DNA from: Triatoma infestans
Taxonomy: Eukaryota; Arthropoda; Insecta; Hemiptera; Reduviidae
Direction: 5' to 3'
NCBI GenBank assembly: GCA_011037195.1
Contig: JAAEAF010002516.1
Location: 98,957-162,956 of the forward strand
Length of the DNA: 64,000 bases
Positions 37,089 through 49,700 of the stretch are shown in pieces. The position numbers and the translations under genes were made by a program. The notes beneath the pieces were generated by a model. The model was not told where the DNA came from. It worked only from the letters and a program-made list of their open reading frames with translations, and did no database searches. Every line of letters starts with the position of its first letter. Position 1 is the first letter of the stretch.

Positions 37089-40000
37089 AACAAAAAATCG
37101 TGAAAATAGAGAAGTTTACCAATTCAAAACTCCTGAATTTCAAATACCACATTTCTATTTACCAGGAGTGTTTTTATTTTTTTTTTTTAAGATAGTTACT
37201 GTTTGATCATCAGCACCCAAAAAAAAGTCCTGATATTAAACCATTTTTATGAATATTCCAATATTCCTTTGAGGATTAGTTTGTTTTATTTACTTTTTTT
37301 ATTATAAAATTAATCAAAATGAATTAGTTATCGATAGATGTTATGTTACAGCTAAGATCTTTTTCTCCTGAAACCTAATCCTTGAATGAATATTTGAAAA
37401 TTTCCTTGAAACGATATTAGGTTACTTGGCCGACTGACTAATTAGCAACCTGGAAATGCGTAATTTGTATAATATTACAATGAATTGTTCAAAAGTTGGA
37501 TAGTGAACAAATGAAAACAAATTTTTTAATCCAGTGAAAGAATTCTAACTATACATTTATTATATTGTATTTCTTTTAAAGTGTTACTGCTCCATTTTTG
37601 AAATTTATTAAAGATTGTATTATTTTTCATAAATGTAATAAAATGTTATAACCGTGGTATAGCTTCGATAACCATCGGTGTCAACCTATTTTCTGTATAG
37701 CTTGAATTTTAATTTTCTAAAAAATATTCAAATTTCCTCAGCTTTCTTTGAAATTATTAGCAATTTTAGTTTATGTTTATGGTTAATTTATAAACATATA
37801 CCTATTTTGTAAAAATATATTTGATAGTTAATGTATATTATTGCGAATATGTTTAAAAAACATACCTCCCATTCCATAAAGTTATATTTTATATTGTTTT
37901 CTTTTTTTTTTAAATCATTGTCAATTTATTATTAGTATTTTATTGTACGATAAATACAAGGGAGTTAATAATAAATTTTGTATAATACATGTTGAAAATA
38001 CTTGATTTGTACAACTAATGATTAAATAATTCAGGCTGTAACTATTTTAAGTGTTCTCATCTTCTTTTAAAAGGTACTTAGAAGTTTATTTCTATAATTA
38101 AGATTGGAATTTGTCTTACTATTGTGCTGTTAAGATGGATTGCAATTTTGACATATTTTTTCCTCATAAATAATAAAATAAGAATTAGCCAAAAAGTGTA
38201 TATAGGTATATTTTAATTCTAATATCTATGAAGCTTCATTCCATTACGATTTGCTAAGAAATACTCACTTTTTGTAAAACAGCCTTTAAACATTGATTTA
38301 TTTAAGCAGAAACTGAAAATGTTCATGGCAAAAATTATGCATGCTTGCATGTGATTTTTTTTTTTTTAGAACCCACTGAAATTTTATATATCTACCTGTA
38401 TTATCCCCCCGTTTTAGGTAGATCTTAAAAGCAATCTCATGAATCTGTTTGAATAAAAAAAATACAGAATAAGCCTTAATAAAATTTGTTTTTTTCTTCT
38501 GCATTAGAAGCCTAAACAGATCTTAATTTTTCTATTTTTATTATAACGACGTAAACTATTATTATGCCACAACCATTTAACCTTCGAGATAATGTGAATA
38601 ATTTTCTATTTTTTTTTTTGTGCGGGGCTCTTAATTCGATATTCCAAAATTTCTGAATTTCAAAATACTAAAGTTATGTTTTCAACAGTCCATTTCAACT
38701 GCTAGAAACTGCGGCAATTATACGTCTTTAGATAATATAGCTCAGCAACAACCAAGGCAGTAGTTACAGAAGAGTGAACATTTTTCTTTTCCTCTTACCT
38801 CCAAAATATAGAGATAATTAACTCACCGAACATAGTTTTATTTTGGTTGATCATCAAGTTCGTATTTCTGTCGATGTTATTTTCTTTTGTTATCATGAAA
38901 CCAAGTTACTTGAACTCAGAGCTAATCAAGCTCTGAATGAGTGAGCGTGTGAGCAAACGCCATAATTCTATTTAGTATTTGCTGACTTCCAAGCCTCAGT
39001 TTACATATATATATATATCGACCAATTTTTTTAGCAGGTGATGAGATGTTCCAGGTAGTTACCATTAGGGATTTTTAAATTGCAGATTGATTTTTTTAGT
39101 AGCGGAATTAAAAGGCAGAAATTTATTGATTTTGTTTGAGAAAATATGATAGGGAACCATAAGATACCGTATTTTTTAGGTTCTCTTAAACTAAGGGCAC
39201 AAATCCTGATCGGCCAGAAAACTGCATTCATATACACCTATATTTCGTCTAAGAGATGTGATCAATGCATCAAACTATTCAGTTATCTTTTCATTTAATT
39301 TATCAATAAATGTAGATTCTAATTTTTTAGCTGGTCTAAAACATAGTTAATGTAATCCAAACTATAGCAATTATTTTTATTGAAAATAAGCCATTCATAC
39401 GTCAATGTGATTAAGTCTATAAAACCCAAAATTAAGAAAATGTTTTTTAATTGGTACATGAATGTTTTTGTTTATTAATTGGTCTAAAACGTATATAAAA
39501 CATCTAATTCGATTTACACAAATTCAATAAATAAAAATTTACAAGCTGCAGCGACTAATAATAACTGCTGTATCTACTTATTGTTTTATCAATGTTGCCA
39601 ACACATACTGATAGAAAAAAGAATAGATGAGTTATCATTTCAAAATGTTAAACGGTTGGTTTCAAAGTGGATATGGGTTAGCAACTATACTTGGCTTTAG
39701 CGACCCCCAAGCCAAATTCTCCACATACTCACTCCTAATAATTATACACTGTGCACTTTAAAGACTACACTGTATATTACACTTATACCTGTAGGTGATG
39801 AGGAAATAAAGATATTTTGCGTTACAGTGGATTTGGCTATGTAACTATTTCCTCTACAAACATCCAACAAAGTCGTGTCTGTTTATTTTGAAATTTGGCT
39901 CGAATTTCAGAATTCAGATGGTTCTATGCTTTTTTTAAATCTGTTCCAGCATGTTGCAGACGCCGTTAAATACTAGGTTGTTTTGTGCATGTTAATCTGA

Positions 40001-40433
40001 CCTTTATGCCAGATAAAAAATCTTATTTGTTGATACAGGGTGTCCCAAGGTATATGGATATCGAAATTATCAAGAAACTGAGATAACTAGAAAAAAACTA
40101 GAAGTTAGCTAGAAAAAAGCTAAAAAATAGATAGGGAGAGTAGTAGTAGACTTCCTAGAAATAGTAGTAGTAGACTTACATAACTGTATTTATTATTTTT
40201 GAGCTTCGGTTTTGGGAGATGATAAAAAAAATAAATTGCTTTAGAAACTTTGTTTGTAGTTTATTGCTTTGACAACATCTCAAAAATAATATCCATATCA
40301 AGAAAGATTGGTAAACAAAAGATCATCATACCAGTAAAAATTGAAGTATTTAATTTTATACATATTTTTTTTGCTTGAGTGAAAACGATACAAGTGTGAA
40401 GAAGTATTTTTATTTATATATTTTTTCATTTGA

Positions 40434-40588
40434 AAAACACTTGAGTTTCCGGGTTGAGACCGCTTAGTACTGGTAAGTCAGTCAAAGCCTGATTGACTTT
40501 CAAGATGTAACGACCTTGAAGAGGCTCATCGCTATGTTTCTAGCAAACCACCACTGTTGCTGTCTCAACTCGGAAACTCAAGTGTTTT
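40434..40588. mobile_element. MITE with ~27-bp terminal inverted repeats
   Basis: Left end AAAACACTTGAGTTTCCGGG and TTGAGAC. The right end is its reverse complement with one mismatch (GTCTCAACTCGGAAACTCAA then GTGTTTT). The 155-base body has no coding capacity. Confidence 0.75.
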
Positions 40589-40919
40589 ACAAGAAAATGG
40601 CCGTGGAAATATCGCCGTAAAATATCACTTTTTTATTTTCTAATAACTGAATGAAGTTAGTTAGAAATACATTATTCTTCATAGAATGAGTTTCATTCTG
40701 AGCCACTAGAATGAATTTACCAATCTAAAACTGAACGGTTTGCAATAGAGAGAGAAATAATCAATGAAGGCTGCTCAACGATATTGAGTTGCTAATCGAT
40801 ACAGCGTACCGATCAATCGTCAGACATATGTTTGAACCGAGTTGGTTATAGAGCAAAATATATAATAAAAAAAAAAATTTTAGGAACCTCATCGGTGACT
40901 GAAACTAGTCAGGATGTTT

Positions 40920-41340
40920 GAGTGCTGTATAAACCAGCAAAAACGAATAAACATATAAAACATGTTCACCCGTGCAAGGGCTCGGATATTATGCCCAAGG
41001 AGTCCACAATAACACCCTCTACAATCGGAAGCAAGTCATCTAGTCGCGACGCTAACGTTGCCCAAAAAGTCGGATGCGTTCCTTGGGATGATACCTCTCG
41101 AGCCAAACCACAGGCCCTGCACCCTGCAGACCCTTTCTCCAAACTGGTCTCTAAATTTTTCCTTGAAGTGGGGAATACACTTCTCATAGATTTCCTTTTC
41201 TCCGCATGGACCTTCTCCACTTGACTCGGATCATTACTTTTGTATCTAATCGTTGGATCCAAAACAAAAGCAAATGAGATGTGTATTTGAATGGTGTTCT
41301 TCAGCCCTCTTATAACTAAATTAATGATGGCATCTTGCAA
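40920..41340 (-). mobile_element. retroelement coding remnant
   Basis: On the minus strand VLDPTIRYKSNDPSQVEKVH is followed after a frame change by GLWFGSRGIIPRNASDF. This is the insect retroelement pattern 'DPTIRFE.......V..EK......GL..GARGxIP' that I associate with LINE C-termini. It is frameshifted and lacks the rest of the element. G+C is higher than in the flanks. Confidence 0.45.
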
Positions 41341-41583
41341 ATTATTCTCATTCTAGATAATCTAATTATTCATCATTCTAAAAAATGAAAATAACATTTT
41401 CAAATAAACCCACCAAAGTGTGTACCATTATTTTATTTGTAAAAACATGTACATATATTTTTAAAAACAAATTTTACTTAAACTAATCAGTAAAAGATCA
41501 TTTGTTCTGAATTTTTTTTTAATTTCAGTTTACAAAAAAACTTCTTTTTTTATCGTTTTGTTTTTATGAGATTTATTTATTAT

Positions 41584-44500
41584 TTAAGTTTTCGGACCAG
41601 TTATAATCTTATCACTTATCAGTACATTGGGACATAATATTTTTCTACGCCTTTTTGTTAATGTAATTACTTTTTTCCTTCTATTTGATGTAGACGGTTG
41701 ATTACAAAGTTTACATCCTGGAAATTTATTCCAATCTGTGGAGGTGCAATCAATTATTGACCCTTTAAAATGAAGATTATCTAGAAAATAAAAAGACATA
41801 TTATTAACATGTCTAATAAAGTAGGAATCACTCAGAATAGGGTCACATTTACTGTTTACATTATTGCATGCATGCTGGGGCTGCATTTAAAAATTTTTCA
41901 CTTACTCCTTGTAAAAAGAATTAAGTTCGTGCCAAATTTTCGAAATCGAATTTTACCGGAAATACATATTTTGAGGACCCCTGACTACGAAATAAAATTT
42001 AATGTATGAACTAGTGTGTATTACCAGAATATCCCAAAAATGAAAAACAGCAATTTTTAAGAAAATTTGTTAATTTAATTAGTGTAAAAGAAATATGTGA
42101 GTTTACACTAAATTTTCTCCTAGTAATCGAAAGTGTCATATTTTCGATATCGAGTTTTCACTGAAGACCCGTTTTGAGATCATCTGAGTCAGAAAAAGTG
42201 GTTTATAGAAATTAGTATGTGTGATCAGCGTAACTCAAAAATCCTAGAAAGTTCAATGTTGATATTTAGTTTAAGTGCTAGCATGGGACCTGACGATCAG
42301 GTTTTAATAAAAAATCGGTCAACCAGAAATAACATTTTATTGAGTGGATTTTTTAGTTTTTTGAGATTTTCTCAAAAAAGGGTCCAATGATTTTCTATAT
42401 ACTGACCATGTCAAGTACACATACAAATTCTCCACATTGTTGTCACATTTTCTCCGTTTGTTGTTAACTTTTATTTGAAACATTTTTCCAAGAAATTTCA
42501 TTTTAGGGAGGTTTTGGATTACAATCTAATTATTTCTCTACCTGCGTGGGTTGTAGGTTGGTACTTTTCAACAATCCTCTCTAAATTTATGTTAGGTTAG
42601 GGCAAAATTTTGAAATTTAAAATGAATTTGTTTATATTATAATTTTATTAAAAGGTGTAAAAGAAAGTTTTGTGAGTGTTTTTCTACATCAGATTTTTAT
42701 GAATATTTTATAAACAGTTAATGAAAGTGGGTATTAATAATATATCAGTAATATAAATATGAATAATAAGGTGTTTGTATGGCATTGGCTAGAGGCTATG
42801 TAAATATGTATATATTTCTGTTACTGAAATGTTGAGAGCTTTGAGGATTGTGTTTTAATTTCATGATTAATTGATGATTGACGGAGTTATTAATAGAATT
42901 CATTATTCTAACATGCTGTAGACGATCTCTGTTCCCATGTTTATATTAATAGAATTCATTTTTTAAATTAGCTTTATTTTTCCTAGGCAATAAAACATGG
43001 TAAGACTTACTACGCTTATTTGAAATCTTGTGTTGACCAAATTTCTTTTTGAGTCGTTTTACAAAGTATGCTTTATTTACAGTTGCTTTATTATTAAAGA
43101 AAGGATCCTCTGTCGTTACAATTGGATTATTTGTTACTGTATTGTTGTCATCATCTATTAAAGTAAAAATCTTTTCCTACAAAAAATTGAAATTAGAATA
43201 AACTAAAACTTTTTAATCTAATCATTTAGTAAAAAAATAAATTTAATTAATTAATAACCTTATTAATAATAATCTTTCCAATATCAGGAAGTTTTGCTAA
43301 TTCAGGATAATAAAAAGAATTTACCGGATGATCTGGTTGCTTATTTGTTATACGTTTTATTTTATGTAATGGTTCAGATTTCCAATTTGGCGATGTAAAT
43401 GTGTAACCATCATCTGTTCCAGCATCCATTGGGTGTACCTGTAGTTATTTTCATAACAAATTGTATTAATTACGCCTCATATAACGGATTTGTTTTATGT
43501 AAAAGGGAGAAAGAATATTAATAAAATATTCTGCCAATTCCTAAAGGATGATACACTCTTGATTTAGTGGCCATTGCAACCAAATTTGGCTACAAAACTT
43601 AAATTTTAAAATATTAATTTTTTTTTTAATTGATGAAACTAATTTATTTTTCCAGAAATGTGTAAAAATAAGTGTGTTCACACATTTCTTTATTGTTCCC
43701 CATTAGGGCAACAATAAAAAAAAAAAAAATAGAAAGTTAAATAGGAGGCTATCTTCTTGGGTATATTATTATTATAACTTCCATATTATTTTACTTACTT
43801 TTAATACAGCAGAATTAATCCAATGTCCATGCTGGCAAAGATCATAACTATCCAATCCTATAAACCAATCTGGTGAAGGTATAATCTTCATTATTAAGGA
43901 TACCTAATTTTGAAACTATGATATTATTAAACGGAACCTTTATGAATTTAAATAAAAATATACAAGAACTCAAAACAAAATTCCTTACAAACCCTAGTAT
44001 TGTTACCATCGGCAAAAAATTTGGTAGAAGTCATTCCTTGACCAGTTGTAATTGGTGATGCTTTAAATTCACTGAACGCAATTATTGTACCATTGTTTAG
44101 TTCTTGTTCTAGAATTTTAGTAATTCCTTCTTCAGCCATTTGTCCAATACCATTTCTAGCTAATTCACCTTCTCTCCATAATATCGTATTTGAATCATGT
44201 GTTAAACCTACACAAATTTAGATAAACTAACAAATACAAATCTAGTATCAAACATTCACGCTGACTCTCTATCTTACTGCAAAATTGTAATTGAAAAATT
44301 TTCTTCAAACTTATAATTTATTAAATATTAAACCTATTCTTTAAAGTCGCTTTTTCATTTAACCGATTTTCATCAAATTTGGAATTCTAGCATGTTTCTA
44401 ATCTAATATTAGGTTATCTACATAATAGGATTTCTGTTATATTGAAGTGGTACTTTAGACTAGAGGAAAGCTTAACGTTATTGTTTCTTTATTTCCCTCC

Positions 44501-46205
44501 AAAAATCAATTTTTTCCCGGGAAAATATTTCAAATAAAATTGATAGGTATTTAGGTGTATTGATATTATACTAAGCTTAAAGCGGCCTCTACACGGTCAA
44601 TATTATTGTAAATATCAGTATTGACAATATAACCATCAATACTCGTGCTAACCAATCACAAACTTCGTTACCTCAATAATGTTGATCATGTAAGGTAATG
44701 AAGTATTGTGATTGGTTAGCACGAGTATAATGGTTATATTGTCAATACTGACATTGGCAATAATATTGACCGTGTAGAGGCCGCTTATAGAAAATCGGTG
44801 GTGTAATTTTCGAAAAAAAATCTGGTGTGAAACACTCACGCAACTTTCTCTTACTCCATTACTCAAAATTAAATGGACAAATTTTATAGTTAATGTATCA
44901 CATTTAATGAAATTCGTCGAAAACTGAAAAACTGTTCAGTAAAAGCGCACTTCCGGTTTACTAATTTTCTTAAAACTTGGAATTTTGGCCATCTATTTAT
45001 TTTTAATTAATTTTGTTTGGATGGTAGAATTGTATAATCAACTATCTAAGCACTTTAGAGAAAAACATAACCCCTCCCCTCCCCCAAAAGCCTCCTTAAA
45101 TGACATTATCAAGAGAAATGTTTCAAATAAAAGTTGTAGCTCTTTATATGTATAGTACACTTTCCCAGTTTAAAGAAAATCGTTCGAGCTGCTTTTTAGA
45201 GAAAATATCAGAAAACTGAAAAACATATTTCAGTAAAAACGCACTTCGATTTTTTTCCAAACTCGGAATTTCAAGACCATATTTAATTCTAAAAAATATT
45301 ATTTAGATGACAGTATTGTATAGTAAACTAAAATAGCACTTTAGAGGATAACCTAACTTCACATCTTCCTCAAAACTGCCATTAAATGAATTTTCTTAGA
45401 GAAATGTTTCAAATAAAAATTGTAGCTCTTTGTATGTATACTTGATATTACAAGTTTCAAGAAAATCGTCGGAGCCAATTTTGAGAAAATCGCAAAAAAG
45501 TAAAAAAAAACAACTAGTAAAGTGGTACTTTCGATTGAGGAATTTTGACAGCTGACCCACTGTCGGATCCCATGGTGACACCTAAACGGAATATCAAGTT
45601 TGAGCTATCCGGGATTTTTCTTTCTTGATATTTTTTTAATACACGCATATAGACCATTCGCTAGAAACATTTTTCACGAACTCAGAGGACCTCCAAAACA
45701 TGTATTTACGGTGCAAACTCAATTTCAAAAATTAGTCACGATCACAATGCTTTATGTTACTAGGAAGTAAGAGAGAGAGAGAGAGTGAAAATAAAATGAG
45801 TTTCCGGTTTTATAAAGTAATTTTTTATTTTGTTTTATTATAATTTTAAGAAACATTGGTTGCTCTGATGTTAAGTTCGCCTGAAAAAAATACTTTACTT
45901 TACTTACTATTTTAAGAACATACATGAAATTAGCAGATTTTTGTTAATTTAATGGATAAAAATATCAATCTTATGGTAAAAAAAAAAAAAAAAATTAAAT
46001 TAAATGACTTACCAAAAACTTTGGACCATTGTGCTGGTGGTCTAAACAGAGGATATTGTTTTGGAAAATCTTTCTGATTCCAGAAAGTATAAAGTTTTAA
46101 TGAATAAATAGCCAATGTATTAGTTCGGCATAAAATAGCAGTTAATATTGTAAAGTATGAAACGAAAACAAAGAAAAATGTTATGAGATAATTGATAACA
46201 TTCAT
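41584..46205 (-). CDS. spondin-N secreted protein, M-spondin/mindin type
   Basis: Six exons join in phase: 46205-46013, 44207-43993, 43903-43799, 43438-43259, 43176-43011, 41780-41584, giving 351 codons plus TAA. The N-terminus is hydrophobic (NYLITFFFVFVSYFTILTAI), as expected of a signal peptide. Residues of about 25-240 form a Spondin_N domain: FPKQYPLFRPPAQWSKVFG, LTHDSNTILWREGELARNG, ADGNNTRVSLIMKIIPSPDW, FIGLDSYDLC, DAGTDDGYTFTSPNW, HPVNSFYYPEL. The last exon has a reduced thrombospondin-1-like module (DCTSTDW, C-K-LC, RRRKILCP) with basic clusters. Mindin and M-spondin are extracellular-matrix proteins of about this length. The exon 5/6 junction (CGT A | AT AAT) fits in phase but is inferred. 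Without it, translation would end at a TAA near 42948. Confidence 0.9.
42105..42705 (-). repeat. ~1 kb repeat family, partial reverse copy
   Basis: It ends on the plus strand with GAAAGTTTTGTGAGTGTTTT and CATCAGATTTTTA, the reverse complement of the family's left end, and contains the reversed internal modules. It lies between spondin exons 5 and 6. Confidence 0.55.
44582..44784. mobile_element. ~200-bp palindromic MITE nested in another repeat
   Basis: The whole unit folds back on itself. GCGGCCTCTACACGGTCAAT at the left is matched by its reverse complement at the right. Pairing continues through CTCGTGCTAACCAATCACAA and inward to the centre, with few mismatches. It interrupts a ~1 kb repeat copy (AAGCTTAAA on one side, GAAAATCGGTGG on the other), so it inserted later. 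Flanks TTAAA/TTATA may be a target duplication. Confidence 0.8.
44819..45790 (+). repeat. ~1 kb repeat family, near full-length copy
   Basis: It begins AATCTGGTGTGAAACACTCA then ACTTTCTCTTACTCC, and ends near AGGAAGTAAGAGAGAGAGAG, where the terminal block has expanded into a GA microsatellite. It lies in the first intron of the spondin gene, directly after another partial copy (about 44262-44815). Confidence 0.65.
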
Positions 46206-46766
46206 TTTTTGGTAGGTACAAGAATAATCTGTAGAAGTTTATTGCCTTGAATGCTGTGGACAATAATATTCAGCGTAAATTAATTATTTCTTTTTATTTC
46301 TCCCTCTCTTAATTTCATAAGCACCCCCCCCTTGTCTCCCTCTTTCTTTTAATATTTTTTTTGTTTTGTTTATACTTCTTTGTTTTTGATACTCTTTCTT
46401 GCAGGCATTTTAGCAATTTTGATTTATCCAAAGAAGAACAAATTAGGACGAGAATGAATAATTGTCAAAAGAAAAATAAAGAAAGATCTTATGTTTATTT
46501 TAAAAAAGTACAGCTAATATATAAAAAATACTACAATGTTTTAAAAGAAACATTTGCAAAAAATTCCATTAAATAATTACTTTTTTCGTTTAATACAATC
46601 AACTTTTAATAATTAAGATTCACTTCTGTCTTGCAGAATGATTACAAAATGTATGTATATATATATATATATATAAGAAAACAAAACTATTAAAAAGTAA
46701 TCAGATCATTTTTCTAGAAATATTTCTGCATTAACAATAACAACAAAATTATAAAAGCATTTTCAT

Positions 46767-49700
46767 CTAATAATGTATCAGATTATTAGTACTTGAAGAA
46801 CCTAAATATTTCTTTCCAAATTCTTTTGATAATGTAGTAAGTCTTGAATCGAGATCTATTACGCTAGTTTCTATCTTTAAAAGTAATTGTTTTATTACGT
46901 TCAGTTCTCCTTTTATTCTTGCTTCAACTTTATCAATGTGTGCTATCAATTGGCCTGAAATAATAGAAGTATTAAATAATAACTTAAGAAAAATAACTGA
47001 TGAATTTACTACTCCTCCTCATATGGTTGTTTTTCTTTTCGAATTTTTGGACCATTCTGAATTTTCTTTTGTTTCATCCTTTCTACGACCAATAGCAACA
47101 AAAAAATTTTTTTATTTATTTTTAGTGCTTAAAAGGAATTATTACGATAGAGCCAAATTTTCGAAGCTTAGTTTTCACGAGAATTACATTATGTTTGAGT
47201 ACCATTAAATTTAATAAAATGTAGAGTGGTAACTATATAATATTTGGTAGGTACAAGAATAATCTGTAGAAATATATTATATGAATCAAATAGGCTCAAA
47301 AACAAAGCATCGCAAATTTGGACTTGGCATTCAGTTTAGGTACCACCAGCACATCTGGCAAGAAGGTTTCGGTCAAAATCCATCATCCAGAAGTAGGACA
47401 TTATAGACATTTTTTAAACTTTCAAAGCTAACTGCACAAATATAAACCTATCACTTTTATTTGAAATTTTTCTAGGAAAAATTGACTTTAATGGGATTCT
47501 GGGAAATCTGTGATTTTAGATTTCAGATTTTATTGTCGCTGCCTTCTACTATAATATAATTTCTACAAGTATTAAAAAATCATATGTTTTAAAATCTTCT
47601 ATAGGTACATCTTTGAATGTTCTCTATCTTTCCATTGTTAGACCAACAATACAACGAGATATGTTCTTCGTCATTGCACTGTTTACAACCACTTTGTATT
47701 TAAAGTCTAACGATGCTGATACCCTGGAAACTGTAATACTACTTCAGACCAGCTAATTCAGCTACTACAAAGAGGTGGCTTCCACTTCGCAAATAGTGCT
47801 CAAATCACGTGATCTTATGAATCAGATTGATTCGCATGATCGGGGAATAGATTCCCTGAACATTGCAAGAATATGCTACCTATTTTCAATAAGTTGAATT
47901 TTGAGTTTTTTTCTCTGAAAACTACATATTTTGTAGTGACGTCGAAATATTTTACCCAGCATTAATTAAAAGTAGGCCTTTGTTGTCGGCTAATGGTGAT
48001 AACACATAGGTTGCATGATACTGCACATTGCAACATTAAGACGTTAGGCTTAACATGGAATTTCAACAAGACTTCTTTCAAATAGAATGAATTCTCAAAA
48101 CATACCGTTAACAAAACAAGGAAAGTTATCGTCATTAGGTCGGATATTTGACTCTCTTCGTTTTTTGGCTCTATGATAATACAAAAATAATAATCCAATT
48201 TAATGCAAAAATTATGTTTCAAAAACTTTGACCCATTTAGCTTGATTAGTATGAACGAGCCCCAACTACCTTACAACACATAATAAGTAGCTAAAATACT
48301 CCGTTTGTTGTCAACCACCAGGAATTGCATGGTTTTTATTGCTTTAGAATAGGTGGATGATGCATACATCTTCATCATAAGTACATCACTTTAGGCAAAG
48401 TCATTAATAAACTCATTACGTCCAAATCCAGCAAAGGAGCAACACAAAGTCTTCACACTAGAAATTCCTTGCTTCGAAAGGAAACAGCTACTACTAAAGC
48501 GTAGCAGATTGTTATCCCTAAACCGTTTTACGACCAACTACGGCTGATTGGGGTTTACGGCCGTTACCATTACGGAGTAGACTATATAAGAAAAGAATTT
48601 CTAGGATTTATTTTATTGGTTGTCTAAAATAAGAGTAATTCCTAAAAACATGACTTTCTCTTTAATCTGCAGTTACACCTTTGCTGGCAACCCTCCATTC
48701 ATCCACACTTGGCTTGGTCCTGGATCTGATTCCCTATATAAGGCAAATTTGTTATCACCATTAGCTGATAACAAAGGCCTAGTTTTAATTAATGCCGGTT
48801 AAAATATTTCGACGTCACTACAAAATAGGTAGTTATCAGAAAAAAAAAACAAAACTCAAAATTCAACTTATTGAAATAGGTAGCATATCTTATAATATTT
48901 TTGAAAAAAGTTCTGAAATAAGCATTTATATAAAATTTGGTATACTGATAACCAAGCCTAATTCAAATTTATTATATCCGAACTGAAAATCGTTTAGAGT
49001 TGAGATGTGTGACTTTATGACGTACGAGTAGGTATGTATTTCATTGAAATTATATTGGGATGTAATTTGATTATGAAGTAGTAGCAAAGAATGTACCTAA
49101 TGTATATTCGTATATCCAGTTTCTTTCTTAATTAAGATAATATCATGGACTATACTAAACAAGTCTCAATACAATTATGAAAGTCCACTTTCAACATACA
49201 TCTACTAATTTACATTTGCTTGGCCTAAATGATAAGAATAATCATTTTTATCATTCTACCGTAATATTTAATCAAAAATTTGCTAATTTTAAGATGATCT
49301 AACAGTTCTCAATTTCTTTATTACTTCGCCCCAGTTTTTATTAGCATTCCTCGTTGACAAAACTGGAATGATAAATGAATGAAAAAGTATGAACAATATT
49401 AAAGTCATGCGCATCTCGAGCTAATATTATTAATGTGATGTCATAATAGATTCGCGAAATGAAGTTTTAACAAGCTTCAAGTAAATTAACTGTTTGATAT
49501 AAATTAAGTGGTTTAATATAAATTAAGTGGAGAAGCATGATAATCATATTCAATTATTTTATCGTAAGCAGTAAATTAGAATTATGACAGCAAAAAAATA
49601 CTCGTGTAAAACTGTTATTGGCGGTCTTCCTAATAATTATAGTTTTACTGGAACGTTTTTTTGAAAAATATGTTTTGGGCAAAGTATTTTTTATATTATA

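Larger units (their letters stand above)
37089..41583. other. intergenic between SPS and the spondin gene
   Basis: The SPS 3' UTR probably ends near 37660. The remainder is AT-rich with no supported gene. It contains a MITE (40434-40588) and a LINE-like remnant (40920-41340). Neighbouring ORFs on either strand look like chance. Confidence 0.5.

Noticed and set aside
37180..37420. possible SECIS element in the SPS 3' UTR (ATGA/GAT pairs near 37198-37230 and 37383-37415)
   Set aside because: The stems between the candidate quartets do not pair convincingly by eye; a covariance search is needed.
46361..46576. plus-strand exon-like frame with a good acceptor (TTTCTTGCAG) and a lysine-rich peptide ending in a stop
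   Set aside because: No upstream partner exon or family match; probably chance in AT-rich sequence, although RNA-seq could revive it.
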